34,733 bases of DNA from Conidiobolus incongruus B7586. Taxonomy: Eukaryota > Entomophthoromycota > Entomophthoromycetes > Entomophthorales > Conidiobolaceae. The translations under genes and the position numbers were made by a program. The stretch is from NCBI GenBank assembly GCA_000697335.1, contig JNEM01016559.1, positions 1-34,733 on the forward strand, read 5' to 3'. Below, piece after piece: positions 1-12,294 of this stretch; the stretch's first letter is position 1, and every line of letters begins with the position of its first letter. Below the pieces are notes generated by a model, which saw nothing but the letters and a program-made list of their open reading frames with translations, did not search any database and had not been told where the DNA came from.

Positions 1-1059
1 TAATTAAAATTAATTTCAAAAAAAATAATATTTAATTAAAAGTATAATATTTTAAATTTTATATATTATATCATTTAATTATATTAGTCTTGAATTTATT
101 GAATTTATATAATATTATATCCTTTATTTTTATAATAAAAATAATTGATGAATCAATAATATATTTAAATATTTAATATTTAAAATATTATTTAATTGAA
201 ATTTTTTGAAACATATTAAATATAATAAAGAGTTATTAAACTCAAGTTAATATTAGTAAAATTATAATAATTATAATATTAAACTAATGATGTAACAAAA
301 TATAGCTGATATAAAAAGAGTTAAATACAATAATAAACAAAGCCTATAATGTTACATACTCTAATATATCCACCATTTAAAAATTGTTTTGTTTGCTAAA
401 GAAATATTATAAGAAAAACTTTATTTATTTTGATTAATTTATGAATTAATGATTATGATTTCAAATTAGGTAATAAAATTGATACATAGTTTGCATATTA
501 ACTTTTATAGAAATACGTTTAACCGAAGTAAAAAATTTAAAAATTTTCAAGTTAATAATGATTCTTACTATATAATATAATATGATATATTTTATAAAAT
601 TTTGTTATTGAATATTAGAATATCATAAAAAAAAATCAAATATAAAAATTTTATAACATTTTATTATATTAAAATTTGGTCTAAATTTTAATCAAATCCC
701 TATAATATCATAATAAGTTTATCATGTTATTAACGATATTATCAATTAATTTCTATAAACAAACTCTAAAAAGTAAGGTGTATATAATATAATTAGTTTA
801 AGACAATAGAAATTAATAAATTATTAAAAATTCCCTAAAAATTTCAGGTTAATTTCGAAGTAATTTAATTATATTGATTTTTGATACAATTTGATATTAA
901 GTTCCCTCAATCAATTGAGAATAGTTTTAGCCTTCAATATTTGAAATAAGTATTAGTATCATTCAAAAAACAATAATAATGGTGCAATAACTACCTTTTT
1001 AGTGGACAGGTTATTACTAATATCCATTATTGATGACAATGACGATCAATAATTATCGG

Positions 1060-1077
1060 AATTAGCAGCTGCTAATT
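1060..1077. repeat. 18-bp perfect palindrome
   Basis: AATTAGCAGCTGCTAATT reads the same on both strands. Its centre is GCAGCTGC, which contains CAGCTG, an E-box-type core recognised by bHLH factors in general. It sits in a GC-richer patch of otherwise AT-rich spacer. A binding role is inference only. Confidence 0.85.
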
Positions 1078-1670
1078 AGGTTATAGTCATCAAAGATTTT
1101 AAGATCATAGTGAAACTATTTTGACCAAATAATATACAAATTATTTTATTTATATTATAACTGAAATTGAAAAACACATAATTATTAAATATTTTTCTTT
1201 AAGTAAATTAAGTTTTCGGGTAATATGAGTAACCCGGTTTTATCAAGTTAAAAATTAAAATATTTTAAATTGAATATTATATATTGATATGCCATTATAA
1301 AAGATTATGTCAATTATTTATACTTCAATTATAAAAATAATGATTTTCACAGCATTATAGTAAATTATAATTGAAAAATAATAGGCTTATTTTGAAAATT
1401 TTATTAAAATATTTCCAAATGGATCAATTACACCTAATATATCTATGCCGATTTTGTTCAAATTTATTATAACTCAACAAAGTTAGTATTTAAAAGAATT
1501 ACACTTAAAAAATAATATCTTACTAATTAATTAATTTAATTAATTAATTATTAATTAGAAAAATTTTTTAATTTTAATTTAAACTTCAGAATTCATGATT
1601 TAATATTTTAAAAATTAATTATAAATATATATTATTTTTTATAATTAAATTTCTGTTTCAAAATTTTTTA

Positions 1671-1700
<30 letters not shown>
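1671..1700. repeat. (AT)n microsatellite
   Basis: Ten AT units are followed by GT and four more AT-type units. This is a simple dinucleotide repeat. Confidence 0.9.
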
Positions 1701-1701
<1 letters not shown>

Positions 1702-2405
1702 ATTTATGATAATATAATTATCAAAGTTCCAAATTTAATTATTTTTATTTTCTTACTAATTTAGAGATTTAAAATCAACTAAATAAATAGGATTTAGTTT
1801 TTATTTTTTAAAAAAAACAATTCAAAATACCAATCTCGGTCAAAATAAGTTGGATAATTTCTTTAAATTTCAATGCATTTGTTGATAAATTAAATTTGCA
1901 TAAAAGATCAGTCAGTAGGTTTCAGGCACTATGACAAAAGTTATCGGTAGCAGCCAATTAAATTTAAACAGTTCACTATTCAAAAAATTGACACTGCGAT
2001 AGTATTAATTTAGAGAAATTAGTCAAAATGATGTATGTTAGTTATTTAATGCAAAATGTATTCTTTTGACAAGATAACAATAATTATCCACAATTCAATT
2101 TTAGGTAAATAAATTAGATCTAATATTAATTTTTCAATAAATAATAATGCAATTTACTCATGATTAATTTTCATTGGTTATCTTAAAAAAATACTTTGTT
2201 TTGTATTAATAATATCCTAAAAATTATAGGGTTAACTGAATTAATTAATCATTTATTTTTAATATAAAATGAAAATTTTGATATTTTCTAATATTTGCGT
2301 CATATATACATATACAGAAGGAAAAGTGAGAGACTAGCTCGTCGATAATAATATACAAAAGTTGGATGGATGGCCAGCGATAACTATGTCATCGAATTCA
2401 AATTT

Positions 2406-2444
2406 TAGCTCAATTCTTTACACACTAAAAGAAATAATGAGCTA
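2406..2444 (-). other. Stem-loop in the 3' flank of gene A
   Basis: The arms TAGCTCA (2406-2412) and TGAGCTA (2438-2444) are perfect complements. An inner pairing of TTCTTT (2414-2419) with AAAGAA (2428-2433) extends the stem after a small bulge. It lies 35-73 nt after the stop codon of gene A, so it should fall in the 3' untranslated region. Similar short inverted repeats follow the other three family members. Confidence 0.55.
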
Positions 2445-2478
2445 GGAGATTTTGGAATGATTCGTGCTAAATTTGAAA

Positions 2479-2841
2479 TTAAACTTTTCTCAACACTTTG
2501 GGTGTTAAGGTGAGCTTTAAAGTAGGCACAGGTTCGCATCCATTGCCATTAAATCCTTGCTCAATCATAGCATCAAATTCTTCATCAGATTCAAATTGAC
2601 GAAGTTCAAAGCCTTTTTGATAGAGAGTGGAATCTAAGTCAAGTGCTGATGGGACAGCTAACTTGGCTGAAGTATTGGATGAAAATGTGGAGGGGGCAAC
2701 TGAAGTTTGTGAGTAGATGGATACATTGGATCCTCTGCGACGCATTTGAGAAATATATGCCATATTTTGAATACGCTCAACAGATTCAGACGCTTCAATA
2801 GTTTGGATGAATTCTTGGTAGCTTAATGTTTGAGAACTCAT
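2479..2841 (-). CDS. Small paralogous protein, copy A (120 aa)
   Basis: Single-exon gene of an unrecognised small-protein family with four members in this window. The start is the first in-frame ATG (M-S-S-Q-T-L). The frame stays open further upstream, but only from a TTG that lies before the TATA box, so the longer form is unlikely. Residues 1-33 form a helix-like block (YQEFIQTIE), followed by R34-R35-R36-G37-S38, a good PKA-type R-R-x-S site. Residues 40-60 are Ser/Thr-rich and probably disordered. The conserved C-terminal block starts at A62-V-P, passes K76-G-F and R81-Q-F-E, then D86-E-E-F-D, and ends P106-T-L-K-L-T-L-T-P before a basic tail. No signal peptide or membrane segment is present, so the protein is probably cytosolic or nuclear. 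Coding G+C is far above the flanks. Function unknown; the phosphorylation idea is inference. Confidence 0.8.
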   Translation of the reverse strand: MSSQTLSYQEFIQTIEASESVERIQNMAYISQMRRRGSNVSIYSQTSVAPSTFSSNTSAKLAVPSALDLDSTLYQKGFELRQFESDEEFDAMIEQGFNGNGCEPVPTLKLTLTPKVLRKV

Positions 2842-2902
2842 AATTGTTAAAATAATGATGAAATCAATTATTGATGAATGATAATTAATCAAGACAAACA
2901 AT

Positions 2903-2911
2903 CCTTTTATA
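2903..2911 (-). promoter_or_regulatory. TATA box of gene A
   Basis: On the minus strand this reads TATAAAAGG, a near-ideal TATA box, 62-70 nt upstream of the gene A ATG. It rules against starting the protein at the upstream TTG (2917-2919), which would lie before the box. Confidence 0.7.
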
Positions 2912-2972
2912 CTCACCAATTTGCGTTTGAAAAATGCAGATCTTGGTTCAAATTAGTAATCTAGTCAACTGA

Positions 2973-2977
2973 CCAAT
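2973..2977. promoter_or_regulatory. CCAAT-type box upstream of gene A
   Basis: The plus strand reads CTGACCAATCAAG about 135 nt before the gene A start, so the box is inverted relative to the gene. Gene C has a closely similar CTGACCAATGAGAAG. CCAAT is the general HAP/NF-Y core. Occurrence by chance cannot be excluded. Confidence 0.35.
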
Positions 2978-3505
2978 CAAGAGCAGGTATTATTTATTAT
3001 ATTAAGAAATTAATTAGTGGTTTCGACTGAGCTGACACTCCTTTTCTGGTTTTTAGTCAGTTACTTTTGATTACCAAATTAAAATATTATCCAATACACC
3101 AAGAACTCCAATCTCGGAAAAACAAGTCTAAATTAAGAGAAAACGTTTATATCTGTGAGAAGAGTAATAATCAAAGTTATTGCCTAATTAACCAAATCCT
3201 AATTTAGTGAAAGTAAGATCTTTGACCAAATCAAAACAAAATAGATTAGTAATTAATAATTGATAGACTAATTTAAAAATAAATTACTAGTCTTTTTATT
3301 ATTGGAGAATCATTTTTACTTAAAAAATTCAATAATATTGAATTGAAAAGTTTATTTAAAGTGTGAAAATTAGATATAAAATAACTTTATTCAACTATGC
3401 GTAAAATTTTCTGCGCAGATACTTTGGTAAGTATGACAACTTGGTCAAAATAAATATTAAACCAAATAAAGCTATATTTTCAAAAGTCATATGTTATATC
3501 ATTAA

Positions 3506-3525
3506 ATATATATATATATATATAT
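3506..3525. repeat. (AT)10 microsatellite
   Basis: Pure AT dinucleotide repeat. It makes a poly-Ile/Tyr stretch in one frame and is not coding evidence. Confidence 0.9.
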
Positions 3526-3558
3526 TTGATTTCAGCATTTTTCAAATATTTCGTTATC

Positions 3559-3696
3559 TTATCCAAATTTTACTAAATCTTCTGTTGATATTAGTTTCAG
3601 ATTCGAATTTGACCAGAAAAATCCTCCGGTTTTATCAGGTGTATTATAGTAAAAAAGATTAAGTTCTACATAAATGCTTTCACAGGTCAATCTCTG
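3559..3696 (-). other. Exon-like open segment (45 codons)
   Basis: A minus-strand frame is open for 45 codons and ends in TAA. It has balanced residues (T-P-D-K-T-G-G-F-F-W, then S-N-L-K-L-I-S-T-E-D-L) rather than the I/N/K/Y mix of random AT-rich frames. There is no ATG at its start. It begins at ...TAACAG, which could be a splice acceptor. It may be a terminal exon, a gene remnant or chance. No family recognised. Confidence 0.2.
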
Positions 3697-3699
3697 TTA

Positions 3700-6600
3700 T
3701 TTTATCTTTGATTATTGTTGATAATATATTATTCCATTGAATATTAATATAATAGTATCTATGATTTTTGTTGAAATTCTGAAAAAGAAATTCATTATTT
3801 TTCAAGTTGATATTTGAAGGAAAAAAAATATTTTATCCCAATGTTTAAGCCATAATTTTTCAAATAATAAGCGGCAATGAGTCATTAAATTAATTTAGCT
3901 CCCTGAACAGACTTACTTTTAATTTTTTAGCACTAGAGACAAAGGAGAATGTTTCAGTTGCAAAAAGTGAACCTGTATTCTAAAATTTAAATCTTAACCA
4001 AAATATATAATTTAGTCAATTTTAATCTAATTAGCAAGTTTCAATAGTATATTATTTGAAATTTAGACGCATTAATTTGAAATATTTTTAAGGGATTTTT
4101 ATATTAAAAAAATTCACAATAATATAATTTTGTCTTTCATATATTGAGCCATGCTTCGTTAGCTTCATTATTAGTTAGCAATTAAATTATCAAATGAACA
4201 TAATTTAAAATTTTAAATCAAACTGATTGTTTTCAAATAATAATTCAATTTAATAATTAATTAATATCCAATTTAGTGTAAATCAAATAATAAAACAAAA
4301 TCAAAGCAACTCAAACAATTGAAAATATTGTCCCTTAAATAAGATTTATTGAAATTAATATAATTTATTAAAAAGGGTAAATTAATTAAAAAATTTTTAC
4401 TATAGATAATTTAAATCCATAATAATCAAATATATCTCCATTTTATAAAATTATTTATATTACATAATTTTATAAATTAATAATCATTCAATATTAAGGG
4501 ATAAATTTTAATAAAAATCGAAATCAAATTTTATTTAAAAATCAAGTTTAATTTTAAAAATTTAAGGGGGTAAACCTTAATTATTTAATATAAAAGGGTA
4601 AAAATTAATAAAATTTTTCATTTTAATTATGTTAAATATGAACCTATATTTAACAAGCTATTTTTAACAATAAAAGTGAAGGATATATTACGTAGGGGTT
4701 AACTTAACTGTTCTAGATGCTTTCAACGTCATAACTGTCACTAAACTTTGGTAAAACTTAGCCAACTTTTCCTCAAAATACATTCATGATTTAAAAATGA
4801 AATCATAAAACATATTGATTGTTTTGTACAAGAAATATATAATCTTTCAAATGATTAACTTACTAATTTTGTCAAATACTGTCTTTTTTAAAGTGTATAG
4901 TTTTCATTTATATAAAAATTAATATTTAAACAAATTCAATTGAATCATTTATAATCATAGTTTAACTCTTGATTCAGTTCAATTTATTAACTTATTGCAG
5001 CTTTCATTAACATATTATAATTAAGGATAGATGAAATTTGCAATGAAAATATAAATAGCTTGACCTTAAAGCAATAAAAACTCTTTAAAATTAAAAAAAT
5101 ACAGGTTTATTAAATACTAGTTATATAAATTTGGCTTTATCAAATATTATATTTTAATATTAATAATGAAACAAAATGATTTGTAAATTAAAAAATATAG
5201 GAAGAAGTTATTTTTACAAAATCTGATTTGAAAAATATTATAAATATGATTAAAATTTTAAAAATTAAAATTATAAATTAAAAAATATTAGATTTAATTT
5301 ATTATATTCTGATGATATAATTATATAATAAAAATATATATAATTTTCATGCATTATCATTAATGTTGATATACTTAAAATTAAATTACAATGATATATT
5401 CTAATTTATCCTAAAATTTTTTCTAAATTATTTTTTATATAATAAAATCAAAATAAAAAGAAAATAACTATTATAAAATTGATCATAACTTATCCAAAAT
5501 AATAGCTCATAATCTAGTATTTATTTTGATTCTAACCAAATTATTAATTTTTACTGTTGCTTTTGGTTTTTTGGTGTAATTAAAATTTTGTAGTAATTTC
5601 TTAATATTGAATAAAAATAATAATAATTTTTATTCATGAGTCTTAAAGCATACTTAAAAAGCGTATAATATTTAATAAAATGAGTAATTTTGTATGTAAT
5701 TCATTATCTCTATACATTTTATACCTATCAAACTTTTCTATCATTTCTCTTTTAGTATTTGATTATTTATTTATTATTAATGGTGATATAATTAGTATTG
5801 ATAATTATATTTCATTAATATTATTTTAATCATATTTAAACTATTTAAAAATATATTAAGATTGTGGTTAAATAAAATATAATTTAATAAATTTTAATAA
5901 TTAAATAATTTTATGAATATTATTGGTTTTAATCAAACTTAATTAAAATTGACACTGATTTAATATATTTTTACAATTATTGCTCAGTTATTAGAAATAG
6001 GAAACTAACCAAATTATTTGTTATAGATCAGGTAAAATAGGTTAAAATATCATATTAAAATTACATATAAGGTTTTAAAATATATTTTAACTATTGTTAT
6101 AAATTCCTTATAATTTTCATTAAATAATTTATAATTTATAATAATGAATGCAAATTTTATAATTTTTAATTATAATATTAAACCTAATTTAAAGCTTGAG
6201 AAATATATTTTCCTATGAATTAAACAGAATAAATTATATCCTGATATTGAATTAATATGATTAAAACAAAAGAATGATAAAAGTAATTTTATATATAATA
6301 TCATTGATTATTAATGCCAATCTTATATTAGCTCTAGAAAATATATTTAATATTCAATTTTTAAAATATTTTGCTAATAAAGATATTTGACTAATATTTT
6401 ATAAAATTCTTTAAAACAAATTAATGAAAAAATAATTACTAAGATTATAATATTAAAGATATATATATCATGTATTATTTTATCATACTTTATATATATA
6501 TAACTAATTATTTTGTAAAATATATTTTTAATCAATTATAACTTAAATTAAGAATTAAAAGTTAAAAATTATAAAAATTAAATATATTTGAGGTTTAATA

Positions 6601-9600
6601 CAAAATATTAATTATCCCATGATATATTATTATAATATATATTAATTCTTAATCTTATTTCAATCTTAAAATTATTATATATTCATAAAAAGTTATATAA
6701 TTATCAATATTATAGTTAAAATCAAAAATTAATAAAATTATATTTAAGATAACTTTAATATACTGAATATATACTAATAATATTATACTTATACTTTTAT
6801 ATTCAATTTCAAATTTCCTAAAATATCAAAAATAAAATTAGATAAATAAAATTTTTAAACTATTTAATAATTATATTTTGGTTTAAAAAAATTATAATAT
6901 AAAAACTTTTGAAAAAAAAATATTTCTAAAATTAATTAATAGTTTTCATAAAATATATAATTTTATAATACTATTAAATTTTGAAATTTATTTATTAATA
7001 GTTGAAATAATTATTAAATTTTTTTTTCTTTAAATTAATAAATACTTTGAACTTTTAATGATTTATTATTAATATATAATATTTAATTATTATATATGAA
7101 ATATTTATATTTTAGGTTTTATTGATAATTAATATTATAGTAATAATAATAATTACACTTACGAATATTACATTATATTAAATTATATTCTAATTTTTAT
7201 TATTATTTTTTAAAATAGAATTTATATTTATTTTAATGACTAGTAGATATATTTTATTTCAAAAATTTTTAATAATAGGGTAATATACTTTATTTTTCCC
7301 AATATATATTATCATCTTTTATATAACACTAATCATACCATCTATTATTAATATCAACAATTTTCTTGAAATCACATTATAGTTTTTATCGATAAGATTT
7401 ATTAAATCAACCAATATGTCCTAATCTATATTTATTTTATTATAAAATCGTATTTTTATATGTCATACATTATAATGTTTATAATACCAATTTTTATATT
7501 AATGATAAATAAATAATTTAGAATTCAAAACTTTCAAAAAAAATAAAAGATTGTTTTATAATTGAATATCAAATAATCAATTTTTAGAAAATATTATATA
7601 TATAAAGTCAAAATAACTTACAAAAGTAATTTAAAAGCATTACCCTATTTTTAATAAAATCAAATTAATATATTGAATTGATTTTTCAGGGTTATTAGGA
7701 AGAATATAATTAGACAAGATATTGCATTATTGTCAATAAATAAAATAATCATTTTGATTTTATAATATTTAATATTTTAATAATAAATAGAAATTAATTT
7801 TGACTGTTAATTTTAATATATTTTATTAAATATAATTTAACAATTTGTTAATAAATAGGAATATATTACTTAAAATCACTAATATCAATAATTATTTTAC
7901 AAATTATCAAATATACATTTGTAATTTTTGTTTAATTATATTATATCAATATTATTCACAAAATAATATTTTATCAAAAAATTTTAATATTTTTATATTA
8001 TATTGATTTATTATAATAATTTTTTCATATGACTCTATTTTCGAATAGTTATACAGAATCATTTTAACTATTATTTTATAATAAAGACATAATTTTGTAA
8101 ACTCATGATTACTTTTACAACAAATCTTGGTTTTATACTTTCTTTAATGTAATATATTTTATCAATTTTAAATAACATTCGTAAATTTTTAATCCGAATT
8201 TAAAATATTATTGGTATTAATTAAAGAATATGTTGAGGCTTAATAAATTAATTATTTATCAATAAATATTTGAATTTTTATCAAATATTTATAAATGTTA
8301 AATCAAGTATTGATTTGAAATATTATATTATTTTGAAATTCAAAATTATTAGTTTGAAATTTTCAACTAAATTATTTAGCTTTAAATATCTTTGATATAT
8401 TCTTACAATATTGCCACACTTTAATTTGATATTCTTTTTTTCAAAACTTTTAACTAATAATATCTTATAATTCAAAAGATAATATATTTAATATTTGATA
8501 GATATGGATTTTAACTATAGTACACAATAAAAATATAGTAAAGAATTATTGATTTCAATAGCTTGAGGTAAGATATCTGAATAATATACAAAACAAAACA
8601 ATTTTATAATAAATATAACACTAATAATATTGATAAATCATTCTCAACTTAATATATTTGATATAAATTTCAATTAAATAGCAATCTTTTAATCATACGA
8701 ATCAAGATATAAATGATAAAAAGTGAAATAACCTGGATGGCAATGCAAATTGAATGGATCCTTCTGTAGGCTCCAATTAATCCAATACTTGCAATTTCAA
8801 CACTCTATAGAAAATGAACAATATCTTCAATTCATAATTTAAGTACTAGATATATTTAGAATTAAATTCATCATTTTGGGGGAGTCTAAATTTTAACTTA
8901 TTAATTGATATTAATAAGAGAATGATTGAATATCTCTTATTTTGATATGTTATTTAAAAAAATCTAAATATAGATATATTTAGATATTCTTAATAGTCAA
9001 TGACTTGTATTATTTCAAAATTAAAGCCCAAGAATTGATTTTGAATAATTTAATTAATTTATCTGGTATATAAATATTTAATCAATTATAAGGTTATCCA
9101 ATATTATTAATTTAAAATATTTTTTTTCAAAAAATTATTGAGAACTATTGCTATATATATAATTAAACTATTAAATAAATTAATTTAATTAAAATATTTT
9201 TTATATATTATGATTTATAATAAATTGCAATTTCAATAAAGTAATTTCCATCTTTATTAATATAATAAAAGTAAGATTTCCTGGACTTTTTAAATTATAT
9301 ATTTAAAATATTAATATTTAAATTAATATTAGGTATATTAATTCAACAAATATTAAAAATAGATTTATTTAATATATATATAATTTTATATAATCTTTCT
9401 TAATCAATAGCCTAGCATAATTATATTTAAAATTTTAAGTCCAAAATATGATTATTTTGAAAAATAATTTTAACTCACTATATTATATAAATATATTCAA
9501 AATTTATAAATAAAAATCTTTTTCAAATATCAATTTAAATAATAATCCAATTAAAATTTTATTTTGATATTTATTAACATATATTTTAAATTAGTAAATT

Positions 9601-11690
9601 TAATTTTATATTATTATTAAAATGACATAAATATTTCAATTTGATAAAAAAATTCATAATTAATAAATAAAAATAAAGGAAATTGAGATTATTGATATAT
9701 AATGAGCAATATATAATATTGTTAATAATAAATTATAAATAACAAAACAAATAACATTTATTACAAATAGAATGAAAATAAATTTAAGACTAATAATATA
9801 AATAAATAAAATTAAAAGAGTTAAGATAATATATTGTTATATGGTTTTGTTTTATAATAAGTTTTGTAAATAAAAATTGCTATTAGAAAATTATTTGTAA
9901 TATAATTTAATAAATTATTTATCAGCCTTGCTCTATTATATATTGGGAATGTATATCTTAATGCTTATTTACTTTTAAGATATTATAACAGAATATCCAA
10001 AAAAAATTTCATTTTGTTTATTATTTCTTAGTTTAAATGGTTGATTTAATAAATAAAATCAGATTTGGTTAAAATTTAACAAAGAAAACCAATAAAACAA
10101 AGAGTATCCTTGAATTATAGACTAAAAAAACTAGCTTGAATTAGAAATAATATTGGCTTAACTATTACCATAAAATTAAAAAAATGGGAAATTTTTTAAT
10201 TTCTGATTTTTCAAATATATTATTAATTTTAAATAAAAATATATATATAAAATAAATAAGAAAATATATAATTTTGAAATATATATATATATAATAATTT
10301 TTTAAAATTAATTATTTAATTTAATTATGCTTAAACTAAATATTAACCATCAAAAGATTTTTATTTTAATATTAGTTAAACTTAATCATAAACCCTTTAA
10401 AATTATTTAAAATTTACAAGCAGCTTTTAATAATATAAAATTATTTAAATTAATAATTTATCACTAGGTAAATTACTTTAAGGCTAAAAAAGAAATTACC
10501 TAAAACCTATTAAAATTTAAAAAATTAATTTCAATTATTATTTTTTTAATTTTTAATAAAGTGAAAAAATATATTTAAAAGCATCTTTTTATTTTAGTTA
10601 GAGAATTATTAAGATATTTTAATATTAGTCATATAAGTATTTTATATATATTAAAGTTTAAATTAAAATTAATTAATAAAAATATAGAATAAATATCTTA
10701 TAATTTAACTAAAGCTTAAAAAAACTAGAGTAGCTATTGTTAAATAAAACTTATTAAGGTATAATTAAAAACTAAAGCTTTTACAGTGAATTATTATAAT
10801 TAATGAATCTTAGATTTTTTTTATAATTTTTTGTTAAAACATAAATTAAAATGTTAGATTAAGTTAAATTAACCCCTTATATAAATTCCTTTAAATAAAT
10901 ACTTTATTAATAAGTAAATGTTAATTGTTATAATAGATTATAATAATATATATTATCTTTATTTAGTTTTTAAAGGAAAATTAATTAATAATAAACTTTA
11001 TATTTTTTTTTAAATAAAATTCTTTTAAATTAGTATTCTTAATATAATTTAAGAAGACTTATTATTTTGCATGATAATTATAAAATATATAAATCTAAAA
11101 TTGTAAAAACTTTCTAATTAAAAATAACTAGAAAAAACTACCATATCTAATATATTCTTTAGATTATAACTTATATGATTATAATTGTTTTAAGCAATTA
11201 AAAAACTAGCTTACAAGAAAGAAAATTTCTACAAGAAAATTTAATTAGTTTATAAAACATTAAATTTTAGTCTTTAATAAAAAGAACTGTTTTTTAAGTA
11301 TTAAATCTTTGTTAAAAGTATAGCAAAAAGTTATTAGAAATAAAAGAAAGTATCAATTTTATATTATATATTTATTTTAACTTTTTATTTATTAAAATGG
11401 AAATTTTTTTCAATCACAAAAAATTCCTATTATTTAAATTACAAAATAATATCAAATTGAAATAAATGGTTAATTTTGAAATTAAACAATATCATTATTA
11501 TAGTGTTAATGAATTTAAAATAATTTTTTAACTATTAATTATGAAAATTAAAAAATTTCAAATATTTAATATTGATTCAATATATCATAATCAGTCCTGT
11601 TTATTATTGATCAACTTATATAGTTATGTGAATCAATTAAAATAATAAAATGTAATTCGAACCGAATATTTACCATATTTTTATTAGGTA
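3700..11690. other. 8-kb AT-rich gene desert
   Basis: The most AT-rich part of the window; many lines fall to about 7-15% G+C by eye. It is dominated by A/T runs, TTAATTAA-like words and short AT microsatellites such as near 10230-10290. I see no gene. Two slightly GC-richer patches stand out: about 4690-4800, with nothing recognisable, and 8670-8820, listed separately. It could be decayed repeats, an AT isochore or, more speculatively, centromere-like DNA. Confidence 0.6.
8670..8804 (-). pseudogene. Membrane-segment coding island (44 codons), possible exon or remnant
   Basis: An isolated GC-richer island inside the desert. The minus frame is open for 44 codons and encodes S-V-E-I-A-S-I-G-L-I-G-A-Y-R-R-I, then a hydrophobic run V-I-S-L-F-I-I-Y-I-L-I and a basic end. 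The pattern of a glycine-rich hydrophobic helix, a G-A-x-R-R turn and a second hydrophobic helix recalls fungal tetraspanin-like four-helix membrane proteins. That likeness is from memory and weak. It follows TATAG (possible acceptor) and contains CCAG/GTTATTTC, a possible donor. No partner exons were found, so it is an orphan exon or a gene fossil. Confidence 0.25.
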
Positions 11691-11728
11691 ATTAATGACT
11701 ATTCTAATTTCAAATTAAAGTTGAAATT

Positions 11729-11746
11729 AAGCAACCAAGGTTGCTT
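11729..11746. repeat. Inverted repeat, 8-bp arms
   Basis: AAGCAACC and GGTTGCTT are separated by AA. The arms are perfect and unusually GC-rich for this region. Function unknown. Confidence 0.7.
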
Positions 11747-12266
11747 TTATGTGGTGGATGTTAATAGGTACTGTTTTGATTTACTATTCAAGAACTCGAT
11801 AAGTGTATAGTAATATCTAATTTAAAATAATTAAGGATTTAATTATGATAATATGTTTACTATACAATTCTGATTGAATTGATATTAATACATTATCAAT
11901 TAATACCATCTTGGCGCGATAATACAATTACAAGGTTTTGATTAGTGAAGCAAAACGGTGTCTACTAACGCGCACCTCATAAAAGTGACCTTGGCTACCT
12001 TATAGTATTATTTTGATTTAAAATTAAAATTTCATGCATTAATAATATATAAAATTTTTAAATCTGCCCGCTTAATAAAAATAAATTTAAAATGTGTGGA
12101 CTTAGTAAAAACTACTATTGATGAATATTCATGAAATCAATAAATATAATACGCTACTAATGCATTTAAAAAGGCTCAACTCAATAATATTAAAAAATGA
12201 TAATAAAAACAATGATTAATATTTTCAATAATATTTATCATTAACCAACAATTCGAATCCAATAAT

Positions 12267-12294
12267 AAATATTAAATATTAAATATTAAATATT
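12267..12294. repeat. Four tandem copies of AAATATT
   Basis: Four perfect 7-bp units in a row. A short tandem repeat of the replication-slippage type. Confidence 0.85.

Larger units (their letters stand above)
1..2405. other. AT-rich spacer left of gene A
   Basis: No convincing gene is seen. The sequence is mostly A/T runs and short ATT/TAA words. A somewhat GC-richer patch at about 960-1110 holds a perfect palindrome, and an AT microsatellite lies at 1671-1700. The last 120 bases (about 2285-2405) are GC-richer and probably belong to the 3' flank of gene A, which runs leftward into this region. Confidence 0.6.

Noticed and set aside
2842-2919. Longer N-terminus of gene A (26 extra residues)
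   Set aside because: It would start at TTG, has no ATG, lies across the TATA box and is hydrophobic from A/T bias; the paralogues start near the M-S-S-Q position.
3441-3662. 73-codon plus-strand frame
   Set aside because: TTG start, spans an (AT)10 microsatellite and is dominated by I/Y/L/F; the opposite strand looks more protein-like.
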